DNA of 41,899 nucleotides from Candidatus Uhrbacteria bacterium (GTDB lineage Bacteria; Patescibacteriota; Patescibacteriia; 2-12-FULL-60-25). The stretch covers positions 1 through 41,899 of the forward strand of contig CAITMG010000039.1 of the NCBI GenBank assembly GCA_903893445.1, given 5' to 3'. Positions within the stretch are counted from its first letter, which is position 1. Every line of letters begins with the position of its first letter. The position numbers and the translations under genes were made by a program. The notes beneath the pieces were generated by a model. That model was not told the DNA's origin. It saw nothing but the letters and a program-made list of their open reading frames with translations, and searched no databases. Shown here one piece after another: positions 31,850-38,980 of this stretch.

Positions 31850-32203
31850 ATGCCAGAACTCCACGAAGTCCATGCCAAAATCCGCGAAGCGCGGAAGGAA
31901 AAAAAGAAGATCGGGGACGTGTTTCGCGATATGTTAGCGCAGTCAAAGCCGTATCAAGATGTGCTTGAGGAGCTGAATACGCTCAAGGCGAAAAAGAATC
32001 AGATCGAGACCGAACTCAAGAACGATTTTCAAAAAGAGCTGGAGGACATTGAAAAGATCGCGCAGAGCATGAAGGCGGATGTGGAATTGCTCAGCGACAT
32101 GGCACTCACCAAGATGATGAAAGGGGAGACGGTGGAAATTACGGATGAGAATGATGTGAAGTACGAACCGATTTTCAAAGTTTCATTTAAAAAAGCCAAT
32201 TAA
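31850..32203 (+). CDS. Small coiled-coil protein
   Basis: 117 residues from the ATG at 31850; the open frame continues upstream through the preceding gene and terminator, which is spurious. Mostly charged helix (about 1-85) with heptad-like spacing (VLEELNTLKAKKNQIETELKNDFQKELEDIEKIAQ), then a short beta-like C-terminus (GETVEITDENDVKYEPIFKVSFKK). No known domain. The start is supported by the extended -10 and the end by a bidirectional terminator. Confidence 0.75.
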   Translation: MPELHEVHAKIREARKEKKKIGDVFRDMLAQSKPYQDVLEELNTLKAKKNQIETELKNDFQKELEDIEKIAQSMKADVELLSDMALTKMMKGETVEITDENDVKYEPIFKVSFKKAN

Positions 32204-32237
32204 AAAAATTCCTCCGATGTCCATCGGAGGAATTTTT
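32204..32237. terminator. Bidirectional terminator
   Basis: AAAAATTCCTCCGATG (32204-32219) pairs with CATCGGAGGAATTTTT (32222-32237). It serves the coiled-coil gene from the left and the surface-protein gene from the right. Confidence 0.85.
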
Positions 32238-32239
32238 AT

Positions 32240-33574
32240 TTACCGCTGATCCGCGACAGATTTGAGATAGGTGAATGATGACGCGCTTCCGTTAAACCAG
32301 TATCGTTGCAACGTGTCTGGATGGATGTACCAGATTTTTGATTTGTCGGATTTTGTCACGAGAATTTTTCCGGCAAACGAACGGCGGAGATCGATATTTT
32401 GTTGTTTCTCTTGTCCGGGTTGTGGGATCTGTCTGAGTGTGGCATCTGTGACCGTCGTGGCGAGTCCTTTGAGGGCATTGAATGCCCATCGTGATTCCCA
32501 CATACGCAATGTTTGTTGCGTCGTTGGATCGGTGTAGGTCAAGATGTTTTGATTTGTGTTGAGAATGAGCCGTCCGGATGCATATTGAAGCGCTGTTTCT
32601 GCCGATGGTGCGCTTTGTGATGTTGCATCATTTGGTGATCTTGTGAGGATGAGGTTTGGGATCGGACTTGTTTGAAAAGTGGTGTCTTGTGGCGATTGGG
32701 TTTGTGTTGCGGGTTGATTTCCTGCGGTCACGATCGCACTGGCAATGAGATGTACATTGTCTACGACGGAGTTGGCGATGTAGTCACCAATGTCATCAGA
32801 GTGAATGGTGACAGATGCTTGGCCGTCTTGATTTGTCGTTCGCGTGTAGTGTGTGGCGGTTTGAAGGTTTTTTGACACCAAGATGACGACATCTTTGCTT
32901 GTGACCGGTGCGTTATTTGCATCTTTTAACGTCAACGTAAAAATAATATCTGATCCTGCGGTGCTGAGTTGCGGCTGTGCGGTGAGTGATGACGTGTTTT
33001 GTGAGACCGTCGTCGGAGTCGCTGGTGTCGTCGTTGTTGCAGCTGGTGGTACGACTTGTATGACAGGTGGCGTTACTGGTGTTGATGATGGTGTTGTGTT
33101 GAATGGGACGCTGGACTGTCCGTTGGATCTGCCACCGGTCACAACGGCACTGGCGATAAAATGCGCGCTGTCTGCGACGGTATTTGCAATATAGTCACCA
33201 ACTTCATCGGAAAGAATTGTGACGGTCGCCTGGCCATTTTGATCCGTTGTGCGTGCGTAGTGAACCGCGGTTTGGAGATTTTTTGAAACAAGAATGTCCA
33301 CGTTTTTCGCCATTACGGGATTCCCGGCGCCATCTTTCAATGTGAGGAGAAATGTAAACGATGTTCCGACGTTTGAAAGGTTTGGTTGTGCAATGAAGGA
33401 AGAATTTTGTTGTGAGACAGAGATGGCCGCGGCGCTCATTTCCATCAAGGATATTTTTTGAAGGGGAATGACTTGCAGGGATTGTGCATGCAAAACAGCG
33501 AACGGCTGCAACAAAAGGGGAAGTGCGGTTGCGGCTGAAATAAGGGAGCGTCGCGTGTTTTTTGAAAATGTCAT
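32240..33574 (-). CDS. Secreted surface protein with two tandem Ig-like domains
   Basis: 444 residues from the ATG at 33574, chosen because TGGTATACT lies just upstream and the protein then starts with a signal peptide ending AVLHA-Q. Two closely similar domains of about 100 residues (around 52-160 and 190-300) share long identical stretches such as TLKDA/G..., VILVSKNLQTA.HY.RTT.Q.GQA.VTI.SD..GDYIAN, an invasin/Big-1-like Ig pattern. They are joined by Pro/Thr linkers. The C-terminus has SKIWYIHPDTLQRYWFNG, the W-Y-x-x-P module often found at the ends of Patescibacteria surface proteins. The near-identity of the two domains suggests internal duplication. Confidence 0.8.
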   Translation of the reverse strand: MTFSKNTRRSLISAATALPLLLQPFAVLHAQSLQVIPLQKISLMEMSAAAISVSQQNSSFIAQPNLSNVGTSFTFLLTLKDGAGNPVMAKNVDILVSKNLQTAVHYARTTDQNGQATVTILSDEVGDYIANTVADSAHFIASAVVTGGRSNGQSSVPFNTTPSSTPVTPPVIQVVPPAATTTTPATPTTVSQNTSSLTAQPQLSTAGSDIIFTLTLKDANNAPVTSKDVVILVSKNLQTATHYTRTTNQDGQASVTIHSDDIGDYIANSVVDNVHLIASAIVTAGNQPATQTQSPQDTTFQTSPIPNLILTRSPNDATSQSAPSAETALQYASGRLILNTNQNILTYTDPTTQQTLRMWESRWAFNALKGLATTVTDATLRQIPQPGQEKQQNIDLRRSFAGKILVTKSDKSKIWYIHPDTLQRYWFNGSASSFTYLKSVADQR

Positions 33575-33596
33575 ATTGGTATTTTGGATTGGCAAA

Positions 33597-33605
33597 AGTA
33601 TACCA
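33597..33605 (-). promoter_or_regulatory. Extended -10 element (TGGTATACT)
   Basis: TGGTATACT on the minus strand, 22 bases before the ATG at 33574. It is identical to the element at 9645-9653, which drives another Ig-like protein at nearly the same distance. Confidence 0.6.
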
Positions 33606-33690
33606 AATTTTTGTGTTTTTCGTGCGATGCCCGCACCCATTGAAATTCTTTTGCCGTTTTGATACGCTTCCCGGCGTCAAGAAAAACTAT

Positions 33691-33764
33691 AGGGGCGTCG
33701 TATAATGGTAGTACAACGGTCTCCAAAACCGTTAGCGTGGGTTCGATTCCCCCCGCCCCTGCCA
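33691..33764 (+). tRNA. tRNA-Trp (CCA)
   Basis: Acceptor AGGGGCG/CGCCCCT, D stem GTAT/GTAC, anticodon stem ACGGT/ACCGT with loop CTCCAAA (anticodon CCA), T arm GTGGG-TTCGATT-CCCCC with one T-C mismatch, discriminator G and encoded CCA. The acceptor is the same as in E. coli tRNA-Trp. Confidence 0.93.
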
Positions 33765-33765
33765 T

Positions 33766-33802
33766 ACAAAATAACCGCATACCAGCGGTTATTTTGTTTT
33801 AT
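33766..33802 (+). terminator. Terminator after tRNA-Trp
   Basis: ACAAAATAACCGC (33766-33778), loop ATACCA, GCGGTTATTTTGT (33785-33797), then TTT. It starts one base after the tRNA-Trp CCA. Confidence 0.85.
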
Positions 33803-33826
33803 GGAATTTTTTTGAAGACGTGGGAT

Positions 33827-34246
33827 CTACTTGCTCTCGACGCACGTTGTAAAGTTGTCGAGAATGGATTGCCAGCCGAGGCGTTGTTTATCGATTGAAT
33901 TGACATCTTCTGCTTCGAAGGTTTCGGTGACTTTGACTCCGTCATCTAATTTTTCGAAGTCGATTCTAACCTTCCGTCCGTCGCCGATAATGTAGGCGAT
34001 GCGTGATAGAGGAACGACCTCGGTGTAGGTTCCGCCGAAATCGAAACCAAAGCTCTTATCCTTGGCTTCCATGCGATAGTTGAAGGTACCGCCGACACGC
34101 AGATCGTTCATCGCTGAAGGGCATGCCCAATCGGCAGAGGCAAAATTCCACTGTTGGATATATTCAGGTTTGACCCAAATGTCCCAGACTTTTTCGATGG
34201 GAGCGTGAGCGATGGTTTTTATCGTAATTTGTTGGCGTGGTTCCAT
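33827..34246 (-). CDS. SRPBCC/AHSA1-like domain protein
   Basis: 139 residues. The START-like fold pattern is clear: IKTIAHAPIEKVWDIWVKPEYIQQWNFAS, GGTFNYRMEAKD, GGTYTEVVPLSRIAYIIGDGRKVRIDFE, VTETFEAEDVNSIDKQRLGWQSILDNF. This is the AHSA1/SRPBCC group of single-domain ligand-binding or chaperone-related proteins; the specific ligand is not predictable. Cytoplasmic. Confidence 0.9.
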   Translation of the reverse strand: MEPRQQITIKTIAHAPIEKVWDIWVKPEYIQQWNFASADWACPSAMNDLRVGGTFNYRMEAKDKSFGFDFGGTYTEVVPLSRIAYIIGDGRKVRIDFEKLDDGVKVTETFEAEDVNSIDKQRLGWQSILDNFTTCVESK

Positions 34247-34281
34247 AGAATGTGAATATATTTTATTGTGCGCCTTTCAAT

Positions 34282-34312
34282 AAAAATCCCGCATACATAG
34301 CGGGATTTTTTC
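34282..34312. terminator. Terminator next to the 20-residue micro-gene
   Basis: AAAAATCCCGC (34282-34292), loop of about seven bases, GCGGGATTTTT (34300-34310), T-rich on both strands. It begins one base from the stop of the leftward micro-gene. Confidence 0.8.
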
Positions 34313-34375
34313 TTATTTCTTTTTCTGTTTCGGTTTCTTTACGTTTTTCTTTTGAGCGTTGTTTCCTTTGGCCAT
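34313..34375 (-). CDS. 20-residue highly basic micro-protein
   Basis: The open frame begins ATG at 34375 and ends TAA at 34313: it starts MAKGNNAQKK and ends KKPKQKKK, with half of the residues Lys and no acidic residue. An extended -10 (TGCTATACT, 34413-34405) lies 29 bases upstream and a terminator directly downstream, so it is a complete transcription unit of about 110 bases. Small Lys-rich proteins beginning MAKG/MARG-x-N-x-Q-K-K occur in several bacteria (family recollection, not searched). A nucleic-acid or ribosome-associated role is plausible from charge alone. Confidence 0.65.
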   Translation of the reverse strand: MAKGNNAQKKNVKKPKQKKK

Positions 34376-34404
34376 AGCAATATGAGTTAAATAATCTCTT
34401 TTGA

Positions 34405-34413
34405 AGTATAGCA
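34405..34413 (-). promoter_or_regulatory. Extended -10 of the micro-gene
   Basis: TGCTATACT on the minus strand, between the micro-gene and the leftward DUF1398-like gene that ends at 34441. Confidence 0.6.
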
Positions 34414-34440
34414 CGGGACTCCTTTTGAGGTTATTTTCTT

Positions 34441-34872
34441 TTATGCAAAAGTCAGTCCTGAGACTTCAACTGCTGGATAGGGTTCTTGATATGTTTCACC
34501 ACGAGCGCCGTAATACGTCACCGTGCGTGTGAAAAAATCGACTATGTATTGAATGATCCCGGCGTTCCATGAGGCCGTGAGAAACTCGGGGAATGTGCTA
34601 TTTCCTGCCTGGTCATGACGAAGCGCCGTTACAAGGGCGTCTTTATCGAAGGGGAGGACGTCTGCACTGCCGGTGACGAGTGGCGTTCCTTGAAAAACGA
34701 CGGCTCCTTCATCCATCACGTAGATACTTTGTGCGGATGGGAGTGACCAGATGTTTTTTTGGACTCCTGCCAGTCGGAGGCATTCGGCGAAAAATGGAAA
34801 ACCGCCTATGTGTGGCCGGTTGGAGATGGCGTATTCCTGCGCAATGCGAAGTTTCTCTTGTGCGGTTTTCAT
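34441..34872 (-). CDS. DUF1398-like protein
   Basis: 143 residues, soluble. The C-terminal half FPEFLTASWNAGIIQYIVDFFTRTVTYYGARGETYQEPYPAVEV closely follows the DUF1398 pattern (F..A.W.AGVxxYxVDFxxRTVTYYG..GExYxExYPxVE). The N-terminal part (FPFFAECLRLAGVQ... YVMDEGAVVFQG) matches its first repeat. The biochemical function of the family is not established. No SD. Confidence 0.75.
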   Translation of the reverse strand: MKTAQEKLRIAQEYAISNRPHIGGFPFFAECLRLAGVQKNIWSLPSAQSIYVMDEGAVVFQGTPLVTGSADVLPFDKDALVTALRHDQAGNSTFPEFLTASWNAGIIQYIVDFFTRTVTYYGARGETYQEPYPAVEVSGLTFA

Positions 34873-34947
34873 AAGGACAATTTAACATGGCGCTCGTTGG
34901 TGAGCTAGATGGTTTTTTGTTGAATGTTGCTCAATATCTCCTCATCC

Positions 34948-34956
34948 TGCTACAGT
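34948..34956 (+). promoter_or_regulatory. Extended -10 element (TGCTACAGT)
   Basis: TGCTACAGT ends six bases before the ATG at 34963. The expected mRNA start coincides with the start codon (leaderless). It also excludes the upstream in-frame ATG at 34924. Confidence 0.6.
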
Positions 34957-34962
34957 GGATTT

Positions 34963-35286
34963 ATGAAAAGTGCCATTCTCAAATACGCCGGACTCAACGC
35001 ATTGGGCACGGTGCTCTATATTAGTTTGGTGGCGTCGTTGTTTTTCTATGCCCCAGTGATTTTTGGGTCAACGGGGAAAGATACGGTGCTTATTCCGATT
35101 GCGATGCTGTCTCTGTTTGTGCTTTCGGCATCGGTAACAGGGATGTTGGTTTTAGGTCGACCGATCCTTTGGTATCTGGATGGAAAGAAAAAAGAAGCTG
35201 TTTCGTTGTTGGTTATGACAGTTGCTGTATTGTTTCTTTTAACGTGTATTGCATTTGTCTGTTTGTTTCTACGAAGATCATCGTGA
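34963..35286 (+). CDS. Small membrane protein with three transmembrane helices
   Basis: 107 residues. Hydrophobic segments at about 9-30, 43-64 and 80-102. A short cytoplasmic Arg pair ends the protein (FLRRSS). No signature of a known family is seen. It is monocistronic, with an extended -10 and a terminator. Confidence 0.7.
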   Translation: MKSAILKYAGLNALGTVLYISLVASLFFYAPVIFGSTGKDTVLIPIAMLSLFVLSASVTGMLVLGRPILWYLDGKKKEAVSLLVMTVAVLFLLTCIAFVCLFLRRSS

Positions 35287-35315
35287 CGGTGCATTTTTGA
35301 ACAACGTATATTTAC

Positions 35316-35347
35316 AAAAAAAGCCGCGTTCTAACGTGGTTTTTTTG
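35316..35347 (+). terminator. Intrinsic terminator
   Basis: AAAAGCCGCGTT before CTA and AACGTGG followed by seven T; the stem includes one or two G-U pairs. It ends the three-helix membrane-protein gene. Confidence 0.7.
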
Positions 35348-35470
35348 TTGTTAAACTTTTTTGATTCAATTAAAAAACGAAACGTCCAATCAATGTGTGC
35401 TATCCTGGCTGTAATAAAGCCGCTCGTCTGTTGTGAAGACGATGTTTCTTGAATCCAATTTTCTCTGAGT

Positions 35471-37879
35471 ATGTCTAAAATTTTTTACCGTACGTTGTCT
35501 GTTTTATTATTGCTTGGAGTTTCGTTGATGATCGGAGGAGTTGCGTTTGCTGATGTAAAAGGGACAAATTTTGAGGATTTTGCAACCGGCGATGTGAACG
35601 GGCAGGGCGGATGGACGAGCGGACATGGATCGTCGTTCTGTCCTGTCTACGACGTTGAGGTGACATCGAGCAATCTTGGCTATGCCGGTTTTGGCTCCAA
35701 GAGCTTGCGCATTTCGAATGCGATTACATGCGGGAGCTTTAATGATATGACATTTTCTCCGTCTCTGACGGATGAGGCGGGGGAAACGGCTGCACCTACC
35801 AGCACATTATCTGGCGGAATACGTCAGCCGCACTACGAGGCGGAGTGGGATTTTGCGTCAATGGTTCCAAGTGCGGCGCAACCAAATTTATCGGTAGTTG
35901 CGAGCGTTGATCGTGGCGATACGATGCGTATGACCTGGCTGCAGATGCTAGATACCGCAGATACGTCCACCGGACTTACGCTCAACTTTGAAGACTATCA
36001 GCATTCGATCCAAAATTTTGTTACCACATCCATCGCGACTCACCTTGATCGTACGGTTCCGCATCATATCAAGGTAACCATCGATTTCATTGATGGACCT
36101 GGTAACGATCTTGTGAATGTCTATTTGGACGGCGTTCTCGTTCATACGGGGACGACTTGGGAAGATTATTATCGCGACTTTACGTCGCCGCCAGTTCCCT
36201 ATGCCGTTGACGCGATGATGTTTCGAACAGCTGGAACAGCTGTTCCATCGACGCTCGGAAAAGGATTTTTGATCGATAATTTTTCTTCAATGAGTGGTCC
36301 GATTGGTGGCCCTATCGTCACTCCGCCCGTCGTCGTTGCACCGTCCGCATCTTCACCATCCGTTGCGCCTCTGATTAATGTGAGAAAAGTACCGAGTCCG
36401 TCTGTTTTACCGAACGGACCTGGTACGGTCACATACACCTATTCGGTTACGAATCCAGGCAGAATCCCGATCAAAAGCGTCACGCTGACGGACGACCAGT
36501 GTCCTGATGTGAGGTTCGTCTCAGGGGATACTAATGGTGATGCTCGCCTCGATCTTGATGAGACGTGGACCTATACCTGTACGATGGTGCTTACAAAGAC
36601 TACGGTGAATTATGCAGTTGCACGTGGCATTGGGAACGATATGGAGGCTATTGATACCGCGATCGTTGAGGTTGTCGTTGGAAAGACCGTTGAGCCGACG
36701 CTCATCCAGATAAGTACGATTCCGGATCCGATGATCTTGCCGGCTGATGGCGGCCTCGTTACTTTTACATATACGGTGACAAATCCGGGAACAGTTCCGC
36801 TCACCAACGTACAAGTTACTGATAGTTCGTGCGATCGGATCGTTTTTGTCTCTGGTGATGTGAACGGAGATCTCCTTCTTCAGCCAAGCGAAACATGGAA
36901 GTTTGCTTGTCAGCAATATTTGAGTACGACAAAAACAAGTTCTGCGGTGGCAACGGGTGGTGCAAGCGGCATGACGGCCACAGACGTCTCCCTTGCAAGC
37001 GTCGTCATGTCTCCGATGAACCAGCTTACGAATGACGCAGTGACGTTGAGTGCGCAAATTGCGGTCATGACATCATTAGGCTTTAACGTTCATGATCTCG
37101 TAAAATTGCAAGACGATGGGAATCCGCTGACACAAAACGATTCAACGATCTATTATTTTGGTGCAGATGGTAAGCGTCATGCGTTTCCGAGCAATCATGT
37201 CTATGATTCATGGTATTGCGATTATACGAAGGTGCGAGTGATTTCTGCGGATGATCTCGCGCGTATTCCTCTTGGGAAAAACGTTGTTTATCGACCAGGA
37301 CTACGCCTTGTGAAGTTTCCGACAAGTCCCGTGGTGTATTTAGTCCAGCCGTCTCGGGTTTTGCGTCCATTGGCCGACGAGGCCACAGCGCGGAGCATTG
37401 GTGGTTCTGAGTGGAATATGTATGTTGCCGATATTAGTGATGCTTTTTATACGGACTATACAATTGGTTCCGTCGTCACATCTGCTGACACGTCGTTGTT
37501 GAGTTCATTTCTTTCCCTGGATCAATTTCCGAGTGCGGAAATGAATATTCTTGGGTATCGTGATCCTGGAACGGCATCGTCACTCAATTGTCCGGTGCCA
37601 GTTGTTCGTTGGCCGTTTACTTCGATTCCGCAATCGTTCGTTTTTACGCATCTGTTGGATCGGGTTTCTACATTCAATCAGGATACGCGTTATCTTCAGG
37701 AGTTGCTGACTTTTCTTGGACCCGCTGTGTATCCTGAAGCAAGCGTGACGGGGAATTACGGAACCGCAACATTTGCCGCGGTGAAACGATTTCAGACGGC
37801 GCATGGTTTGACGGCGACGGGAGCGGTTGGTCCGGCAACGCTTCGGGCGTTAAATACGGTGCTTGGTCGCTACCGATGA
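35471..37879 (+). CDS. Large secreted surface protein with DUF11-like repeats and C-terminal peptidoglycan-binding domain
   Basis: 802 residues. A signal peptide (1-27) is followed by a lectin-like beta-sandwich (about 30-275, with DYYRDFTSPPVPYAVDAMMFRT and FLIDNFSS). Then come two DUF11-like repeats (about 300-400 and 405-510) that share TVTYTYSVTNPG...TLTDDQC...FVSGDTNGD...ETWTYTC. A module with IYYFGADGKRHAFPSNHVYDSWYCDY (about 555-580) is common in Patescibacteria surface proteins. The last 60 residues are a PG_binding_1 domain (RYLQELLTFLG...TGNYGTATFAAVKRFQTAHGLTATGAVGPATL). Cell-wall-attached external protein; adhesion is inferred. A -10 (TGCTATCCT near 35398) implies a leader of about 60 bases. 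Confidence 0.85.
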   Translation: MSKIFYRTLSVLLLLGVSLMIGGVAFADVKGTNFEDFATGDVNGQGGWTSGHGSSFCPVYDVEVTSSNLGYAGFGSKSLRISNAITCGSFNDMTFSPSLTDEAGETAAPTSTLSGGIRQPHYEAEWDFASMVPSAAQPNLSVVASVDRGDTMRMTWLQMLDTADTSTGLTLNFEDYQHSIQNFVTTSIATHLDRTVPHHIKVTIDFIDGPGNDLVNVYLDGVLVHTGTTWEDYYRDFTSPPVPYAVDAMMFRTAGTAVPSTLGKGFLIDNFSSMSGPIGGPIVTPPVVVAPSASSPSVAPLINVRKVPSPSVLPNGPGTVTYTYSVTNPGRIPIKSVTLTDDQCPDVRFVSGDTNGDARLDLDETWTYTCTMVLTKTTVNYAVARGIGNDMEAIDTAIVEVVVGKTVEPTLIQISTIPDPMILPADGGLVTFTYTVTNPGTVPLTNVQVTDSSCDRIVFVSGDVNGDLLLQPSETWKFACQQYLSTTKTSSAVATGGASGMTATDVSLASVVMSPMNQLTNDAVTLSAQIAVMTSLGFNVHDLVKLQDDGNPLTQNDSTIYYFGADGKRHAFPSNHVYDSWYCDYTKVRVISADDLARIPLGKNVVYRPGLRLVKFPTSPVVYLVQPSRVLRPLADEATARSIGGSEWNMYVADISDAFYTDYTIGSVVTSADTSLLSSFLSLDQFPSAEMNILGYRDPGTASSLNCPVPVVRWPFTSIPQSFVFTHLLDRVSTFNQDTRYLQELLTFLGPAVYPEASVTGNYGTATFAAVKRFQTAHGLTATGAVGPATLRALNTVLGRYR

Positions 37880-37908
37880 GAACTCGCCTTTATCGTTGTA
37901 CCGTTTTG

Positions 37909-37917
37909 TGTTACGCT
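37909..37917 (+). promoter_or_regulatory. Extended -10-like element (TGTTACGCT)
   Basis: TGTTACGCT resembles the element TGCTACGCT at 38643-38651 upstream of the 59-residue membrane protein. It would start a transcript near 37924. Confidence 0.4.
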
Positions 37918-37923
37918 TTTTTC

Positions 37924-38015
37924 GCATTTGCCTGAAGATTGAAGCGTTCCGGGAAACGGAACCAGAACATCTTCAGACAAGTGCATATCTCAGAATGACG
38001 ACAACTGTCGTTTTT
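37924..38015 (+). ncRNA. Candidate structured small RNA
   Basis: A 168-base gap holds a nested structure. Outer stem CTGAAGAT/ATCTTCAG (37932-37939 with 37969-37976), a symmetric purine-rich internal loop (TGAAGC opposite CAGAAC), inner stem GTTCCG/CGGAAC (37946-37951 with 37957-37962) and loop GGAAA. A separate hairpin ACGAC-AACT-GTCGT (37998-38011) ends in five T, a terminator shape. With the upstream -10-like box this gives an RNA of about 90 bases with no coding capacity. It lacks the conserved SRP RNA, tmRNA and 6S features. It could instead be the leader of the Nudix gene. Confidence 0.4.
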
Positions 38016-38047
38016 CAGCGTTAATTATTTTTTTGTTTTTGTGATGT

Positions 38048-38620
38048 ATGGAAGAGCTTGAAATTGTCTCAGAGGAGACGGGTGTGTCTTTGGGTCTGCA
38101 TGTTCCGCGACATGACGTGATTGCTCGTGGATTGTGGTGTCGATCAACAAATGTTTTTGTTGTGAATTCGCGTGGTCAAATCCTGTGTCATCAACGGTCA
38201 GCACAAAAAGAGCGTTTGGCGGGATTTTGGAGTACGCATCTTGGTGGACATGTTGGTCGCGGAGAAACGTTTGAATCTAATGCGTTGAAAGAGCTGGAAG
38301 AGGAATCCGGTATCCGCGTTGATGCGTCGGCATTGATCCCATGGCGGACAACAAAATTGCAACGTGCGCGTTTGTGGGTGCGAGAATTTGTCGTGTGTTG
38401 TGACGTGGAGCTTTCAGCGCTCGTTCCACAACCGGGAGAGGTTGATCGGTTTGCGTGGAAATATCCATCGGATGTGTATTGGGAGTCTGCGGCAGGGATG
38501 GTTCCGTGGTGTGCTGGGACGCATGATTTTCGAACGGAATATCAGTGTTTGCTCGCTGTTCTGACGGCCGCGCATGCAATGGGCGTGATTCCACAGCTTG
38601 TTACACCGGAGATTGTGTAG
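38048..38620 (+). CDS. Nudix hydrolase (isopentenyl-diphosphate-isomerase-like)
   Basis: 190 residues. The Nudix box reads G-HVGRG-E-TFESNAL-KELEEESGI, matching Gx5Ex7REUxEExGU with Lys for Arg. The flanking sequence (HDVIARGLWCRSTNVFVVNSRGQILCHQRSAQKERLAGFWSTHLGGHV) is close to YfcD/Idi-type Nudix proteins. The substrate, a nucleotide diphosphate or isoprenoid diphosphate, cannot be fixed from sequence. Cytoplasmic. Start at 38048, no SD. Confidence 0.85.
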   Translation: MEELEIVSEETGVSLGLHVPRHDVIARGLWCRSTNVFVVNSRGQILCHQRSAQKERLAGFWSTHLGGHVGRGETFESNALKELEEESGIRVDASALIPWRTTKLQRARLWVREFVVCCDVELSALVPQPGEVDRFAWKYPSDVYWESAAGMVPWCAGTHDFRTEYQCLLAVLTAAHAMGVIPQLVTPEIV

Positions 38621-38688
38621 AAGGGCTGGATTGTTCGTTCCGTGCTACGCTTCATATCTAAGCCTGATAACGGTTTGAAAAATACACT

Positions 38689-38868
38689 ATGGACGCAGTA
38701 CAAGGGTTAAAGACGAAAAAGACGTATATCGTTGCGGTGCTGATTATTTTGTATGGCGTGATCTTTCGCGGTTTTGGTGCAAATGATTGGAATACCGGGA
38801 CGATCATGATTTCCATTGCTCTCATTGGGATTTGTCTCCGGTTTGAGCTTGGGAAGTCCGTTGTGTAG
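38689..38868 (+). CDS. 59-residue two-helix membrane protein, holin-like in shape
   Basis: The open frame runs from the ATG at 38689 to the TAG ending at 38868. It encodes MDAVQGLKTKKTY, a first hydrophobic helix (IVAVLIILYGVIF, residues 14-26), a short Gly/Asn/Asp turn (RGFGANDWNTG), a second helix (TIMISIALIGICL, 38-50) and a short charged tail. Small proteins beginning with a K-x-K-K-T-Y-I segment before two helices recall phage-associated or holin-like proteins, but no phage genes surround it. An extended -10-like box (TGCTACGCT) lies at 38643-38651. Other frames here carry nothing recognisable. Confidence 0.6.
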   Translation: MDAVQGLKTKKTYIVAVLIILYGVIFRGFGANDWNTGTIMISIALIGICLRFELGKSVV

Positions 38869-38980
38869 CACGGTGATCGCATCTTTCGCGTCGCTGAAGA
38901 TCGTGGAGATTTTTTTTGCACCAAAATACGTTGCCGTGTCGTACAAATAGAAGAGTCTCTCATTTTCTTATTGTCGATTT

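Noticed and set aside
37924-38015. Considered SRP RNA, tmRNA and 6S RNA for the structured element
   Set aside because: The GGAA-capped helix 8 with its conserved asymmetric loops, a tRNA-like end with coding tag, and the large central bubble of 6S are all absent.
38658-38963. Minus-strand frame of 101 residues opposite the 59-residue membrane protein
   Set aside because: The plus-strand frame has clear hydrophobic helices and a promoter-like box, whereas the minus-strand product has no recognisable features.
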